Below are positions 7,713 through 15,765 of a stretch of 64,000 nucleotides of DNA, one piece after another. A program made the translations under genes and the position numbers. The DNA is from JAHEGP01 sp963751595 (lineage in GTDB: Bacteria; Pseudomonadota; Gammaproteobacteria; Pseudomonadales; JAHEGP01), in the NCBI GenBank assembly GCA_963751595.1, contig CAVVVC010000012.1:124001-188000 (forward strand). Direction: 5' to 3'. The notes under the pieces were generated by a model, which saw nothing but the letters and a program-made list of their open reading frames with translations, searched no databases and was not told where the DNA came from. The stretch's first letter is position 1. The number at the start of each line of letters is the position of its first letter.

Positions 7713-8372
7713 TCAGAATATGTCATCAGAAATATACTTAAAAACCTTTCTTGCGACTTTCTCTTCAAATAACAGATGCGCGAGCTTGTTTTTTTCAGGA
7801 TCTATTTGACTTTCCGTGGGTACCCTTAATATAGAATTTGTTAGTCCGGTCGACCAATGTTGTTTTTTAGGATCAATTCGACTTTCCGTAAGTTTCGTAA
7901 ATGTAAAATATGTTGGTCCGGTCGACGAATGTTGTTTTTCTCCAAATGAGATCCTTCCTATTTCAAAATAAAGAGAAAGGCCTTCACCATAACGCCGACC
8001 CCATCCCCGTCTGGGATCATAACTGATAAACCTGTATGGCACCTGCGTCAGAATCTCGTATCGTTGATCATCGTCATTGAATAAAAGCAGGAGAATATTC
8101 GAATCTGTCAGAGCGGCGATGCCTGAAAAATGGCGTGAAACAAAAATATTACGATCACCAAATTCCCCCCAGTACGCTTTACCAAAAACGCGAAGCTTTC
8201 CTTTGTCCTTAGGTATGGCGTTTTTGACAAGACCTGAAAATTCTTTAGAGGAAATGGGGCCAATTGAATAGCCTGGCGCCTTCATTTCCATATAAAATAT
8301 AATTGGTCCCCCACATCCCGTCAGCAAGATCAGGATGACAAAACGAATTGCGTGTACGTGAATTCTAGCCAT
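7713..8372 (-). CDS. lipoprotein of unknown function with internal 24-residue duplication
   Basis: 219 residues from the ATG at 8372; a TTG 15 bases further upstream only adds MITDH and is less likely. Residues 1-20 form a lipoprotein signal ending in LLTGC, so Cys20 would be lipidated. No known domain is recognised. Residues 145-168 and 169-192 are tandem copies (EKQHSSTGPTYF..., KKQHWSTGLTNS...), encoded by two 72-bp units. The gene is much richer in A/T and Lys/Ile/Phe codons than the surrounding chromosome, which suggests recent transfer. Its start abuts the start of the divergent gene at 8373 with no room for promoters, an odd layout that suggests one of the two 5' ends has been rearranged. 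Confidence 0.65.
   Translation of the reverse strand: MARIHVHAIRFVILILLTGCGGPIIFYMEMKAPGYSIGPISSKEFSGLVKNAIPKDKGKLRVFGKAYWGEFGDRNIFVSRHFSGIAALTDSNILLLLFNDDDQRYEILTQVPYRFISYDPRRGWGRRYGEGLSLYFEIGRISFGEKQHSSTGPTYFTFTKLTESRIDPKKQHWSTGLTNSILRVPTESQIDPEKNKLAHLLFEEKVARKVFKYISDDIF
7797..7940 (-). repeat. two tandem 72-bp units inside the lipoprotein gene
   Basis: Unit 7869-7940 and unit 7797-7868 share stretches such as GACTTTCCG and GGTCCGGTCGAC at the same phase. The period is a multiple of three, so the frame is kept. The copies have diverged, so the duplication is not brand new. Confidence 0.7.
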
Positions 8373-10025
8373 ATGATCTGTAATCAACCCATGGAATCAT
8401 TGGAATACAAGCCGGCCCCAGCGCCCGCAGCAGGCGCAACGGGAACAGATTATTACTTCCCAGGTAAGGACATTGGTGCCCTTGAAGAGGGCTCTATCCC
8501 CAATAGCTGTTTCTTTAAAGCCTGGTACGCCGGAAGCTATATGGCACACAGCGACAAGGTCATTCAGGGATCAGGTAACAACCCTGACTCCTGGGTGGGC
8601 TACTGGCCCGCCAAGTTCAAGCTGCCAGTTGGCTCAACCCTAATCCTTAAAGGACGCTATCCAAATGCCCGTTATCAGTCCGTTGATACTTATGCGGGCC
8701 CCATTCCAGTTGATGCCATTGCTTCTTTCCAGATCGAACCAGATGAGGGTTCAACCAACCCGATGAAGGTTGGTTCTGACCGTACGGTTGATAACCGCGA
8801 ATGGACACTGAAAATGGTGCCGGGCTTGAAACCGGCAAAACCTGCAAAAAACACGCTGTACCTGCAGCCTGAAAATGTGAAAGATCCAAAAGACCTGATC
8901 GCAGAGTTGCGTTATCGCGTTTATTTCCCTGACCGTGGCCGTGATGTGTTAGGTGACGTGCCTTTGCCCTGGCTGCATGAGTTGCAACTTGCCGATGGTA
9001 CCGTAGTCAAAGGTGAAGAAAACATTTGCGCCAAGGTCAACATGAACCTTTCAATGGGTGCTATGACTGAAACCAGTTTTGACACCCGTATTTGGAAAAA
9101 CCTTGTGAAGCTTGCGCCTAACCCGGCCCGTGCGCCCGCACAGGACACGCCAAACTGGGAACGCATGTTTACCATTCCCTATTCTATCCTGGGTCAATTC
9201 CTGTTGCCCGACGGCAAGGCCAAACGTGCTGAAATTCCACTGCCCAAGCCCACCAAAGGTGGTGGCGGTGGTTTGACCGGAACACAGGCAAACAGCTATG
9301 TATTCACTTATCTGTCACACGAGACACCTGAGCGTGAAGTCGCAGTGACTAAATTGAAAGTCGCAAATACGCCTAAAACCTTTATGGGTGGCAAGACAAC
9401 AGAAGTTTCCGGGGGTCCTATTCAGGCGCAATACTGGTCATTCTGTTCAAATGTTGACCTTGCTGGCCTGCCGATTGATGGCAAGGACCGTAGCGTTCCT
9501 TCTGGTACGCGTCAGAGCACCTGTCACAATGATGAGACTGTTGTTCTGAACAAGGATCGCTTCACGCGCATCGTGGTTACACCTGCCGATAAACGACCTA
9601 AAAATGCGACCAATGCATGTGGTTGGAGCTGGATGGCAGCCGGTGAGCCTGATCTGCTGGGCCGTCCTATTACCACACTCGTCTTGCGCCCTGGTCTTAA
9701 TGGTGAGGAGGGCTTTACCCAGAACTCGAGTAACATCCTGAAACCAGGTACAGAAGCTGAGGTGATGGGTGATTACATGCCCAAAACCGAGTACATGTCT
9801 GTTGAGGACTTTGAAGCTTTGGGTTGCAACAAAGACGGATTTGAACAGCAAGACGGTCACCCTGACCTGCCTTCAGTTCTCTGGGGTACTAATCAGAACC
9901 TCAAGCCGCATTTGTCACCTTATGTTATCCCAACAGGTCAGCCTGTTCCGGAGACTTTTAAAGACATTCTGATGTTCTTGAAAAATGCGGCAGCTGATTC
10001 TGCAAAAGAATCCATGGGTCAGTAA
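8373..10025 (+). CDS. conserved secreted-type protein of unknown function, probably 5'-truncated
   Basis: The frame is open from about 8352; ATG 8373 or ATG 8391 (MESLEYKP) are the candidate starts and neither has a clear ribosome-binding site. About 550 residues. The fold family is one I know only as uncharacterised: it has the conserved type of stretch LILKGRYPNARYQSVDTYAG followed by a PDEGSTNPM segment, and a Cys-rich C-terminal half. Homologues of this kind are usually exported, but no signal peptide is present here, which supports a lost 5' end. The base composition is closer to 50% GC than the neighbours, as for the divergent lipoprotein, so both may have arrived together. A strong terminator follows at 10046-10081. 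Confidence 0.65.
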   Translation: MICNQPMESLEYKPAPAPAAGATGTDYYFPGKDIGALEEGSIPNSCFFKAWYAGSYMAHSDKVIQGSGNNPDSWVGYWPAKFKLPVGSTLILKGRYPNARYQSVDTYAGPIPVDAIASFQIEPDEGSTNPMKVGSDRTVDNREWTLKMVPGLKPAKPAKNTLYLQPENVKDPKDLIAELRYRVYFPDRGRDVLGDVPLPWLHELQLADGTVVKGEENICAKVNMNLSMGAMTETSFDTRIWKNLVKLAPNPARAPAQDTPNWERMFTIPYSILGQFLLPDGKAKRAEIPLPKPTKGGGGGLTGTQANSYVFTYLSHETPEREVAVTKLKVANTPKTFMGGKTTEVSGGPIQAQYWSFCSNVDLAGLPIDGKDRSVPSGTRQSTCHNDETVVLNKDRFTRIVVTPADKRPKNATNACGWSWMAAGEPDLLGRPITTLVLRPGLNGEEGFTQNSSNILKPGTEAEVMGDYMPKTEYMSVEDFEALGCNKDGFEQQDGHPDLPSVLWGTNQNLKPHLSPYVIPTGQPVPETFKDILMFLKNAAADSAKESMGQ

Positions 10026-10045
10026 TACTTTGCTGATCTAGCTTG

Positions 10046-10081
10046 AAAAGCCCCTGATGCATTCGCAGAGGGGGCTTTTTT
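10046..10081 (+). terminator. Rho-independent terminator
   Basis: AAAAGCCCC (10046-10054) pairs with GGGGCTTTT (10071-10079), followed by more T. It ends the gene at 8373-10025, whose stop is 21 bases upstream. Confidence 0.85.
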
Positions 10082-10096
10082 AGGAGGCATTTAGTT

Positions 10097-10222
10097 TTGC
10101 AGGAACAGTATCTCGCGCACGCAGCAGAACTGATTAAGCTTCTCCTATGGGTCGAAAACGGCCCGATTGGAACTCAAGCCGACGACCTGGACTCCCGGTC
10201 TGGCTTGGGCCGATACAGATAA
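10097..10222 (+). CDS. possible small ORF, 41 residues
   Basis: A TTG at 10097 follows AGGAGG (10082-10087) by 9 bases and opens a 41-codon frame (LQEQYLAHAAELIKLLLWVE...) ending TAA at 10220-10222. It sits between two strong terminators (10046-10081 and 10240-10284), which is what a separate short transcript would look like. No family is recognised. The TTG start and the lack of a visible promoter keep confidence low; a gene-tail remnant is equally possible. Confidence 0.3.
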   Translation: MQEQYLAHAAELIKLLLWVENGPIGTQADDLDSRSGLGRYR

Positions 10223-10239
10223 TACCTGCGGTTAAGCAC

Positions 10240-10284
10240 AACGCGGTGAGCCTGCATAAGCGGGCTCACCGCGTTTTTGTTTTC
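10240..10284 (+). terminator. Rho-independent terminator
   Basis: AACGCGGTGAGCC (10240-10252) and GGCTCACCGCGTT (10263-10275) form a 13-bp perfect stem with a 10-base loop, followed by TTTGTTTT. It is oriented for + strand transcription, although the only + strand candidate just upstream is the 41-residue ORF. It would also separate that region from the convergent lipoprotein gene. Confidence 0.85.
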
Positions 10285-10339
10285 GCCGCGTTTAAGTTGC
10301 GCCGCTGACAATCTCAGCGTTTAGCGCCCGGGCCGGGGC

Positions 10340-10972
10340 TCAGTCGCTGACTTTCTCAACCGAAACGGCCATCGCAGTGGTGAGGCGTATCACTACGATT
10401 TTTCCGAGCAGGGATTGATCCAGTTCGATATCGGGGCGCACGGCCACGGTATCGGTGGTGCCGTCTTCAAAGCCGAGAGTAGCGGTTCGCGCTGTGGTAT
10501 CGACTGCCAACACCTGCGCCCGGGTTGCTATCGATTCGCCCATCACACCCGCGGGCTTTTGACCCTCGTCCGCCAGTACAGCGAAGCCGGCAGCATCATC
10601 GGTGTCGACATCGCCCTCTTCTTCCATGTAAATCGCCAGTTGCTCAACCATTTCGATGGCAAGCAGGTCGCCTTCCTCAACCTGGTTAAAATTGACGGCC
10701 TCGGGCCCGACCTCAACGGTTTTCTGGTTGCCGTACTGGTCGACCAGGGTCACGGTCCGCGCGTCGTAGTCGATGGCCTTTACCGTTGCTGTCAGCACGG
10801 TCGTTTCCTGCACCACGCCCCCCGGCACACCTTCGATAACCGCTCCCTCTTGGTAGGTATCCACCTCCAGCTCAGACTCCTCCACTGGCTCTGGCGTGGT
10901 AGTGCAGGCTGAAAGGGTGGTAACAAGCGCTGCTGCTACGAGACCGGTACCGAATCTTTTTTTGATAGACAC
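10340..10972 (-). CDS. lipoprotein of unknown function, two repeated beta domains
   Basis: 210 residues. The signal MSIKKRFGTGLVAAALVTTLSAC ends in a lipobox with Cys23, followed by an acidic linker. Two similar modules follow: TATVKAIDYDARTVTLVD (~61-78) and TRAQVLAVDTTARTATLGFE (~150-170). Each is a short strand-turn-strand with a D-x-T-x-x-x-x-T/A-L pattern typical of small OB-like periplasmic domains. No catalytic residues are apparent. It stands alone, upstream of (on its own strand) and convergent with the terminator at 10240-10284. Function unknown. Confidence 0.75.
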   Translation of the reverse strand: MSIKKRFGTGLVAAALVTTLSACTTTPEPVEESELEVDTYQEGAVIEGVPGGVVQETTVLTATVKAIDYDARTVTLVDQYGNQKTVEVGPEAVNFNQVEEGDLLAIEMVEQLAIYMEEEGDVDTDDAAGFAVLADEGQKPAGVMGESIATRAQVLAVDTTARTATLGFEDGTTDTVAVRPDIELDQSLLGKIVVIRLTTAMAVSVEKVSD

Positions 10973-11149
10973 TTTTTTTTCCTCGATGAATGAAATGAAC
11001 AGGTTTTAGTATCGGGCGGTCGCACATTTGTGTGCGATGAGCGCTGCTCAGGCCGACAGGCTCCCATTGTATGCAGTATTGGCGCGCGAAGCTTGTCCTT
11101 ATGGGACAGAATCATGCCTTACACAGACAACTAGCGGGAGCCGCCTCGC

Positions 11150-13423
11150 TTAGCGAAAGATGCCTCGCTCGAGAATAGTGCCATGGCCAATTGGCCGGCC
11201 CACCGCAATCCAAAGGCTCCACGCGTCGGTGCTGGTAGTACCGAGCCCCAGAGTGAGTGGACCCACCGGGGTGCGCCCGGTGAGGTATACAGAGCCGCCG
11301 AAAACCAGCTCGTCATCCACCAGGTCAATTCGATCGATAAACTGTGCCCCCTGCAGCCTTACCCCCGCGTACAATGCCTGGCCGCGAATCGCCATGATCT
11401 CCTTGACCTGCCAGAGGTAGCTGCCGGACGCAGACCAGTATTTATCGGCTCTTATCTCGCCGATTTCGAAACCCGGGAAGCTGCCTGGGCCTCCGATCAT
11501 GAAAGTGCGATCCGCGGGCAGCGAGCTACCCAGATTCGAGCCCCCCGCCGCAGTAACCCAGACCACATCCTTGTTGATTGGCAACGCCCAGCCCAGGCCC
11601 GCTTCGATACGCTGCCAATCACGACTGGCGCCCAGTGCCTCATCGCTTTGCAGATACTCCAGGGCCACGGCCATGCCACTGGTGGCGTTGAACGGGGTGT
11701 CGCGGCTGTCGTAGGTTGCCGAAGCTACCAGCCCTGCATCATCGTACAGGCCCTGGGGGAGGAAGGCTGAGCCGGTTGCAAGGTCCACGCGGCGGCGGGT
11801 AAACAGGTAACCAAGGCGGAGCTGCGCCTGGTTACTGATGTTCATGCCCACATCGAGTCCGCCGCCCCAGTTGTCGAACTGGTAAGTGGCCACGCGCTCG
11901 CCGTCAGCGAAGCTGTCCTCATAGGTGCGCCACCAACCCCCTCGCGGTTCGACGAAATACTTCTGCGCAACATCCAGGGGCTGGTAAAAGCTGGTGGTGA
12001 GGAAACTTTCGTAGCCCAGTTGCAGCTCGTTGCGCCACTCGCCGCCGAAGCGATTAAGCCAGGTGCGGGAATGCTTGGCATAAATGACAAAAGCGAGATC
12101 ACCATCGTCCGAGGAATACATACCCAGGTCGAAATTGAGATAGTTGGGTCCCCAGCTTTTTTCCTTGGGTAGCCATACCAGGGTGGGTTGTTCCAGATCC
12201 CCCTCGAGCCGGTATTCCACCGATTCGAATTCCTGAAGGGCAGATATCTGCTGGGCTTCAGCGCTGATCCTGGCGTTGTCTATGGTCTCGCCGGCCTGCA
12301 CGCTGGAGCGCTGCGCGAGATAGTCGGGATTGACCCGCTGGAGGCCCTCGTAGCGCACCGCGGCAAGCCTGCCTTCCAAATCCTGCCTGGCAGTAACCCG
12401 GCTGCGCCAGGCCATGTACTCGGGGGCCGGCAGGGCGAGCCGGCTCAATCGCGCCGACTTTTTTCGGGCAGCGTTCTCGCCAAGGGGAATCGTCTCGGGC
12501 ACGCGCTCGAAATCGGCGGTGCCGATATCGCCGACGAATACATCGATGCGGATGTCCCGCTCAGTCAGGCTGTTAAGTTGCAATTCTTCGTTGGCCTGGA
12601 TCATGACGTCCATGCTCCGGCTCAGCAATTCTGATGCAGAGCGCAGCTTGCCCGGAACCGCCGGCGACTCCACCAGGTTGACCACGATAACGATGTCACC
12701 GCACAGTTCCCGCGCCACGTCGACCGGGATATTGCGCACCATGCCACCGTCGGAGAGTATGTAGTCGTCGATGACGACGGGCGCGAAAGCGCCGGGAATG
12801 GCCATGCTGGCGCGCATGGCGGTGGCGAGGTCGCCCTGTTTCAACACCACCATGTTGCCGCTGACCATGTCGGTGGCAATGGCGCGAAAGGGAATGGGCA
12901 AGCTGTCGAAGTTGGGCTCCATCCGCGACCGGGCGACGTAACTGCGGAGCAAATCCTCGATGCCTATTGTACTGACAATGCCACCGGGCATCAGTAGTGA
13001 ATTGTCCTTGATGCCGAACTCAAACTGATTGCTGTAGGTGACCCCTGCGCGCTTCTGCTCGATGGGCTCCAGCTGGCGCTGGCCGAGTCCCCCCACCACC
13101 GACTTCCAGTCGATGTCGGTGACAAATCCCTCCAGTTCTTCCGCAGGAATCCCCGAGGCGTATCCTGCTCCGACCAGGGCGCCTATGCTGGTGCCGGCAA
13201 TGCAACTAATGGGTACCCTGAGCTCTTCGAGTACCTTCAATACGCCCACGTGGGCTCCACCCTTGGCGCCGCCCCCGGCCAGCACCAGGCCAATGCGTGG
13301 TCGCGCAGCTTCGGCGTTAGACGCCGGCGCGGCCAGTGCGCCGGTAGTTGTAGTCATGCACAGCAATACTAATATTCTGCTTATCAGCGGGCGCAAGGGT
13401 GTCTGTCTCACTTGAAATGTCAT
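11150..13423 (-). CDS. patatin-like phospholipase fused to a POTRA/BamA-type beta-barrel (type Vd, PlpD-like)
   Basis: 757 residues from the ATG at 13423, chosen because it begins a clean signal peptide (RQTPLRP... then a hydrophobic run to GALA); a GTG at 13453 adds 10 residues. The patatin domain (~40-330) has the oxyanion loop GGGAKGG (50-56), nucleophile Ser79 in GTSIG and the dyad Asp225 in SDGG. A POTRA-like linker follows (~340-410), then a C-terminal barrel of alternating aromatic strands (~420-757) resembling Omp85/BamA. PlpD-type proteins pass the lipase through or onto their own barrel in the outer membrane. All catalytic residues are intact. It is monocistronic, with a gene-free 348 bp upstream. 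Confidence 0.9.
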   Translation of the reverse strand: MTFQVRQTPLRPLISRILVLLCMTTTTGALAAPASNAEAARPRIGLVLAGGGAKGGAHVGVLKVLEELRVPISCIAGTSIGALVGAGYASGIPAEELEGFVTDIDWKSVVGGLGQRQLEPIEQKRAGVTYSNQFEFGIKDNSLLMPGGIVSTIGIEDLLRSYVARSRMEPNFDSLPIPFRAIATDMVSGNMVVLKQGDLATAMRASMAIPGAFAPVVIDDYILSDGGMVRNIPVDVARELCGDIVIVVNLVESPAVPGKLRSASELLSRSMDVMIQANEELQLNSLTERDIRIDVFVGDIGTADFERVPETIPLGENAARKKSARLSRLALPAPEYMAWRSRVTARQDLEGRLAAVRYEGLQRVNPDYLAQRSSVQAGETIDNARISAEAQQISALQEFESVEYRLEGDLEQPTLVWLPKEKSWGPNYLNFDLGMYSSDDGDLAFVIYAKHSRTWLNRFGGEWRNELQLGYESFLTTSFYQPLDVAQKYFVEPRGGWWRTYEDSFADGERVATYQFDNWGGGLDVGMNISNQAQLRLGYLFTRRRVDLATGSAFLPQGLYDDAGLVASATYDSRDTPFNATSGMAVALEYLQSDEALGASRDWQRIEAGLGWALPINKDVVWVTAAGGSNLGSSLPADRTFMIGGPGSFPGFEIGEIRADKYWSASGSYLWQVKEIMAIRGQALYAGVRLQGAQFIDRIDLVDDELVFGGSVYLTGRTPVGPLTLGLGTTSTDAWSLWIAVGRPIGHGTILERGIFR

Positions 13424-13715
13424 AAAAAATTTGGAATCGTCCGGGGATCGCACCTTGGGAATCCCCCGGTCCGCCTGATGACCCGAACTGGTATTCCGCC
13501 TTCACAACCACGCAGGATTCATTGCGCCACTGGGCGCGCTCTCGATTGAACGCATCCCGGTGGCGGCTACCTCTCGACCGGGAGAAACCCGGCGCGTGTG
13601 GCGCGTAATCTGGCAGGCCGGTTGATTTGAAACCAGGATTTGCATCGCATATTGCTGCACCCTGGAGGCGGGATTATGACGTAAATTACGGTTTTTTTCT
13701 GCTTTTTCTTTTTTT
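13424..13715. other. gene-free stretch upstream of the patatin gene
   Basis: Nothing coding is supported here or up to the end of the M23-like gene at 13772. The stretch holds a T-rich run (13691-13715) that reads as A-rich on the minus strand, so the promoter of the minus-strand patatin gene may lie here, but no clear -35/-10 pair was identified. Confidence 0.4.
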
Positions 13716-13787
13716 CCGGTTGATCATGGGGAGGGATTCCCGGTTGACCATGAGAGGGGATTTCCGCTTGATCATGGAGAGGGCGCT
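13716..13787. repeat. three tandem 24-bp repeats across the end of the M23 gene
   Basis: Units begin at 13716, 13740 and 13764, each of the type CCGGTTGATCATGGGGAGGG plus four bases, differing at a few positions. The array overlaps the last five codons and stop of the M23-like gene (stop at 13772-13774, minus strand) and runs into the non-coding side. Confidence 0.75.
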
Positions 13788-14767
13788 GCAGCGGACGGCC
13801 GCGTCGTATCGATGACGATACGATCATTTCTACGGGGAAACTGGCCATCGAAGGTCAGGAGCAGCGGTTCACCCGACAGCAGCGGCCCCGATGACGGTAT
13901 GCGCTGCACGTGCACGTGGAGGTGGGGCTCCGAGCTTTGCCCGGAGTTTCCTGCCTCACCGATCGGGTGGCCGACTGTCACCCGGTCGCCGGCAGCAACC
14001 TGGACGCTCCCTTGCTTGAAGTGCGCGAGCAGGACAGCCGCGTCACCACACTGGATCAATACATGATTGCCTTCGATTTTCGATTGATCCATCTTCGGCA
14101 CCGGCATGTCAGCCTGGCCGTCGGACATCGTCATCACCGTTCCGGAGCAGGGCGCGTGAACAGTCTGGCCAAAAATAGCATAAGCGTTAGGGTCGCGCGG
14201 TCGCCAGCCCGAGGCTCTCAGGCCCAGATTATCGATTTTGATAAAATCGACGCCATAGGACTGGCCTCGATAGGCGGACTGGCGCGCTGTTTGCGGGTGC
14301 AGTGTCAAAAAATGACCGTTGACGATCTGATGGCTGCCGCCATTGGCAACGAGATAGGTGCCCGGGCCCATGGGGAACGCAAGACTGACGGGCTGGTATT
14401 CCGGGGGAAGGCGCCGGCCTTCCATGGCCTGGAGCACCAGGCTCCCCCCGGCGATGCCGAGCCCTGTGAATGCGGTGACGCTCACCCAGTTCAGAATATT
14501 GGCTGGCAGCCAGGGTTGGTCCCGAATAACCCCCGGGGCTCGCCAGATCAGAATCCCGAGCCACACGGCGAGATACAGCCAGGGCGTCCACCAGGGCGGT
14601 ATCAACCAGACGGCAATTCGCAGCAGCGCCAGGAGCAGCAGTCCCGTTGCCATGGCTTGAACCACGAACCCGACGCGGCTGCGCGCCGGGGCGAGGGCGA
14701 ACCAGGCGAGCAGGGCGGCCGGCATGAGGATATGCATGCTGACGGTCGAGAGTTCAAGGGCATTCAT
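13772..14767 (-). CDS. membrane-anchored M23-like (LytM-type) peptidase
   Basis: 331 residues from an ATG at 14767 whose ATGA overlaps the stop of the upstream gene; the longer frame to 14959 is rejected because it lies inside that gene. Several hydrophobic segments (~10-27, 34-52, 59-76, 93-114) form an N-terminal membrane part. The C-terminal half is the M23 beta sheet: GQSYGVDF (169-175), LLAHF with His249, and PHLHVHV with His282/His284. The canonical HxxxD metal pair appears as Ser170-xxx-Asp174, so the first zinc ligand is absent. The protein may be a degenerate peptidase that binds peptidoglycan or regulates amidases rather than cutting. Probably co-expressed with the DUF6544 gene. Confidence 0.75.
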   Translation of the reverse strand: MNALELSTVSMHILMPAALLAWFALAPARSRVGFVVQAMATGLLLLALLRIAVWLIPPWWTPWLYLAVWLGILIWRAPGVIRDQPWLPANILNWVSVTAFTGLGIAGGSLVLQAMEGRRLPPEYQPVSLAFPMGPGTYLVANGGSHQIVNGHFLTLHPQTARQSAYRGQSYGVDFIKIDNLGLRASGWRPRDPNAYAIFGQTVHAPCSGTVMTMSDGQADMPVPKMDQSKIEGNHVLIQCGDAAVLLAHFKQGSVQVAAGDRVTVGHPIGEAGNSGQSSEPHLHVHVQRIPSSGPLLSGEPLLLTFDGQFPRRNDRIVIDTTRPSAAAPSP

Positions 14768-15612
14768 TTTGCCGGGCGATCGGGAAAAAAGACGGCGCTG
14801 ACCGTGGCCTTGAAGAAGGGAAAATAGTCCGCTGTCCCGTAGTGGTTGCCGGCAAGGATGCGTGTCGGAAGCCGATAGCCTTCGAATTGCCGATACTCCG
14901 ACAGATCGCCACCGAAAGGTTGAAATTGGTAGCTTCGCTGCCGGTTCGAATCGCTCCACCGCTGGAGGACGACCTTCACCGGGGCACCTTCACTATCGAC
15001 GTGTACGTCGATCGCCTGTTCAAACGCGCCACTGCGCATTGTTACCCGCGCGCTGTCGGTGCCGAGGGCCTCCCAGGAGACGCCGGCTCCGGGGAGCATG
15101 CTGGCCGGCGCCCAGACCACACTGTCGGCGACGAGTCTGCCGAAGGCGGAGCGTTGGTGATCAGGCCCGCTTGCCCGGGCAACCGGAACGAGGTTGAACA
15201 GCCAGAATCGTGTCCACGATCGTTCAGGTAGTGCGCCGTCTGAGCCGCTGATGGCCCCGGACTTCAGTGACCAGATGAAGCCATGGGGAGGAGAAAGAAG
15301 CTGGCGCGCCGCCATGGGCCGATACTCTGGCGCGGCTTTGGTGCCCAGGCCAAGCTCGCCTGTCATCTCGATCTCGACGACGCTGGTCAGCCGGGTACCG
15401 GGCTGAATCGTGTAGTTGAAATAACGCCGGGCGGGCTCGGGAAGGTCGGCGACCAGGCTGGGATCGAAGGTCTGCTCCCTGGCGCTTGCCATCTCTATCA
15501 GGCGCGTCCAGGCCGTCTTCTCGCCGTGTTGATCACGTGTTCTCCAGCTGGCCATAACAGCGAGCAGAAGGATGCCCAAAGCAGTGACATATCCGAGCCA
15601 GATCATTTTCAC
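14764..15612 (-). CDS. DUF6544-family membrane-anchored protein
   Basis: 282 residues. One N-terminal membrane helix (~5-22, WLGYVTALGILLLAVMA) is followed by an extracytoplasmic domain. The order LPEPARRYFNYTI, EYRPMAARQLLSPPHGFIW, WTRFWLFNLVPVARASG and LPTRILAGNHYGTADYFPFF matches the uncharacterised DUF6544 (formerly part of DUF6920) family. No catalytic motif is known for it. Its last four bases overlap the start of the M23-like gene (ATGA), so the two are translationally coupled and may act together in the envelope. Confidence 0.72.
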   Translation of the reverse strand: MKMIWLGYVTALGILLLAVMASWRTRDQHGEKTAWTRLIEMASAREQTFDPSLVADLPEPARRYFNYTIQPGTRLTSVVEIEMTGELGLGTKAAPEYRPMAARQLLSPPHGFIWSLKSGAISGSDGALPERSWTRFWLFNLVPVARASGPDHQRSAFGRLVADSVVWAPASMLPGAGVSWEALGTDSARVTMRSGAFEQAIDVHVDSEGAPVKVVLQRWSDSNRQRSYQFQPFGGDLSEYRQFEGYRLPTRILAGNHYGTADYFPFFKATVSAVFFPDRPAK

Positions 15613-15765
15613 GCCTGATAATTTCAGCGCCGCAACGGCTTGTTCGCCACGACTTTATCATGGATCAATTCGTCGATCAGCTCAGCCGATATCCTGTATG
15701 ACCCAGGGGTTTATCGAACGTACTATTTTTTTCCGCGAGTCTGGTCGCAAGGCTGGGAGGCTAGC

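Noticed and set aside
13772..14959. 395-residue frame taken as the full M23 protein
   Set aside because: The first 64 residues lie inside the DUF6544 gene in another frame and show no membrane or signal pattern; the ATGA start at 14767 fits coupled translation.
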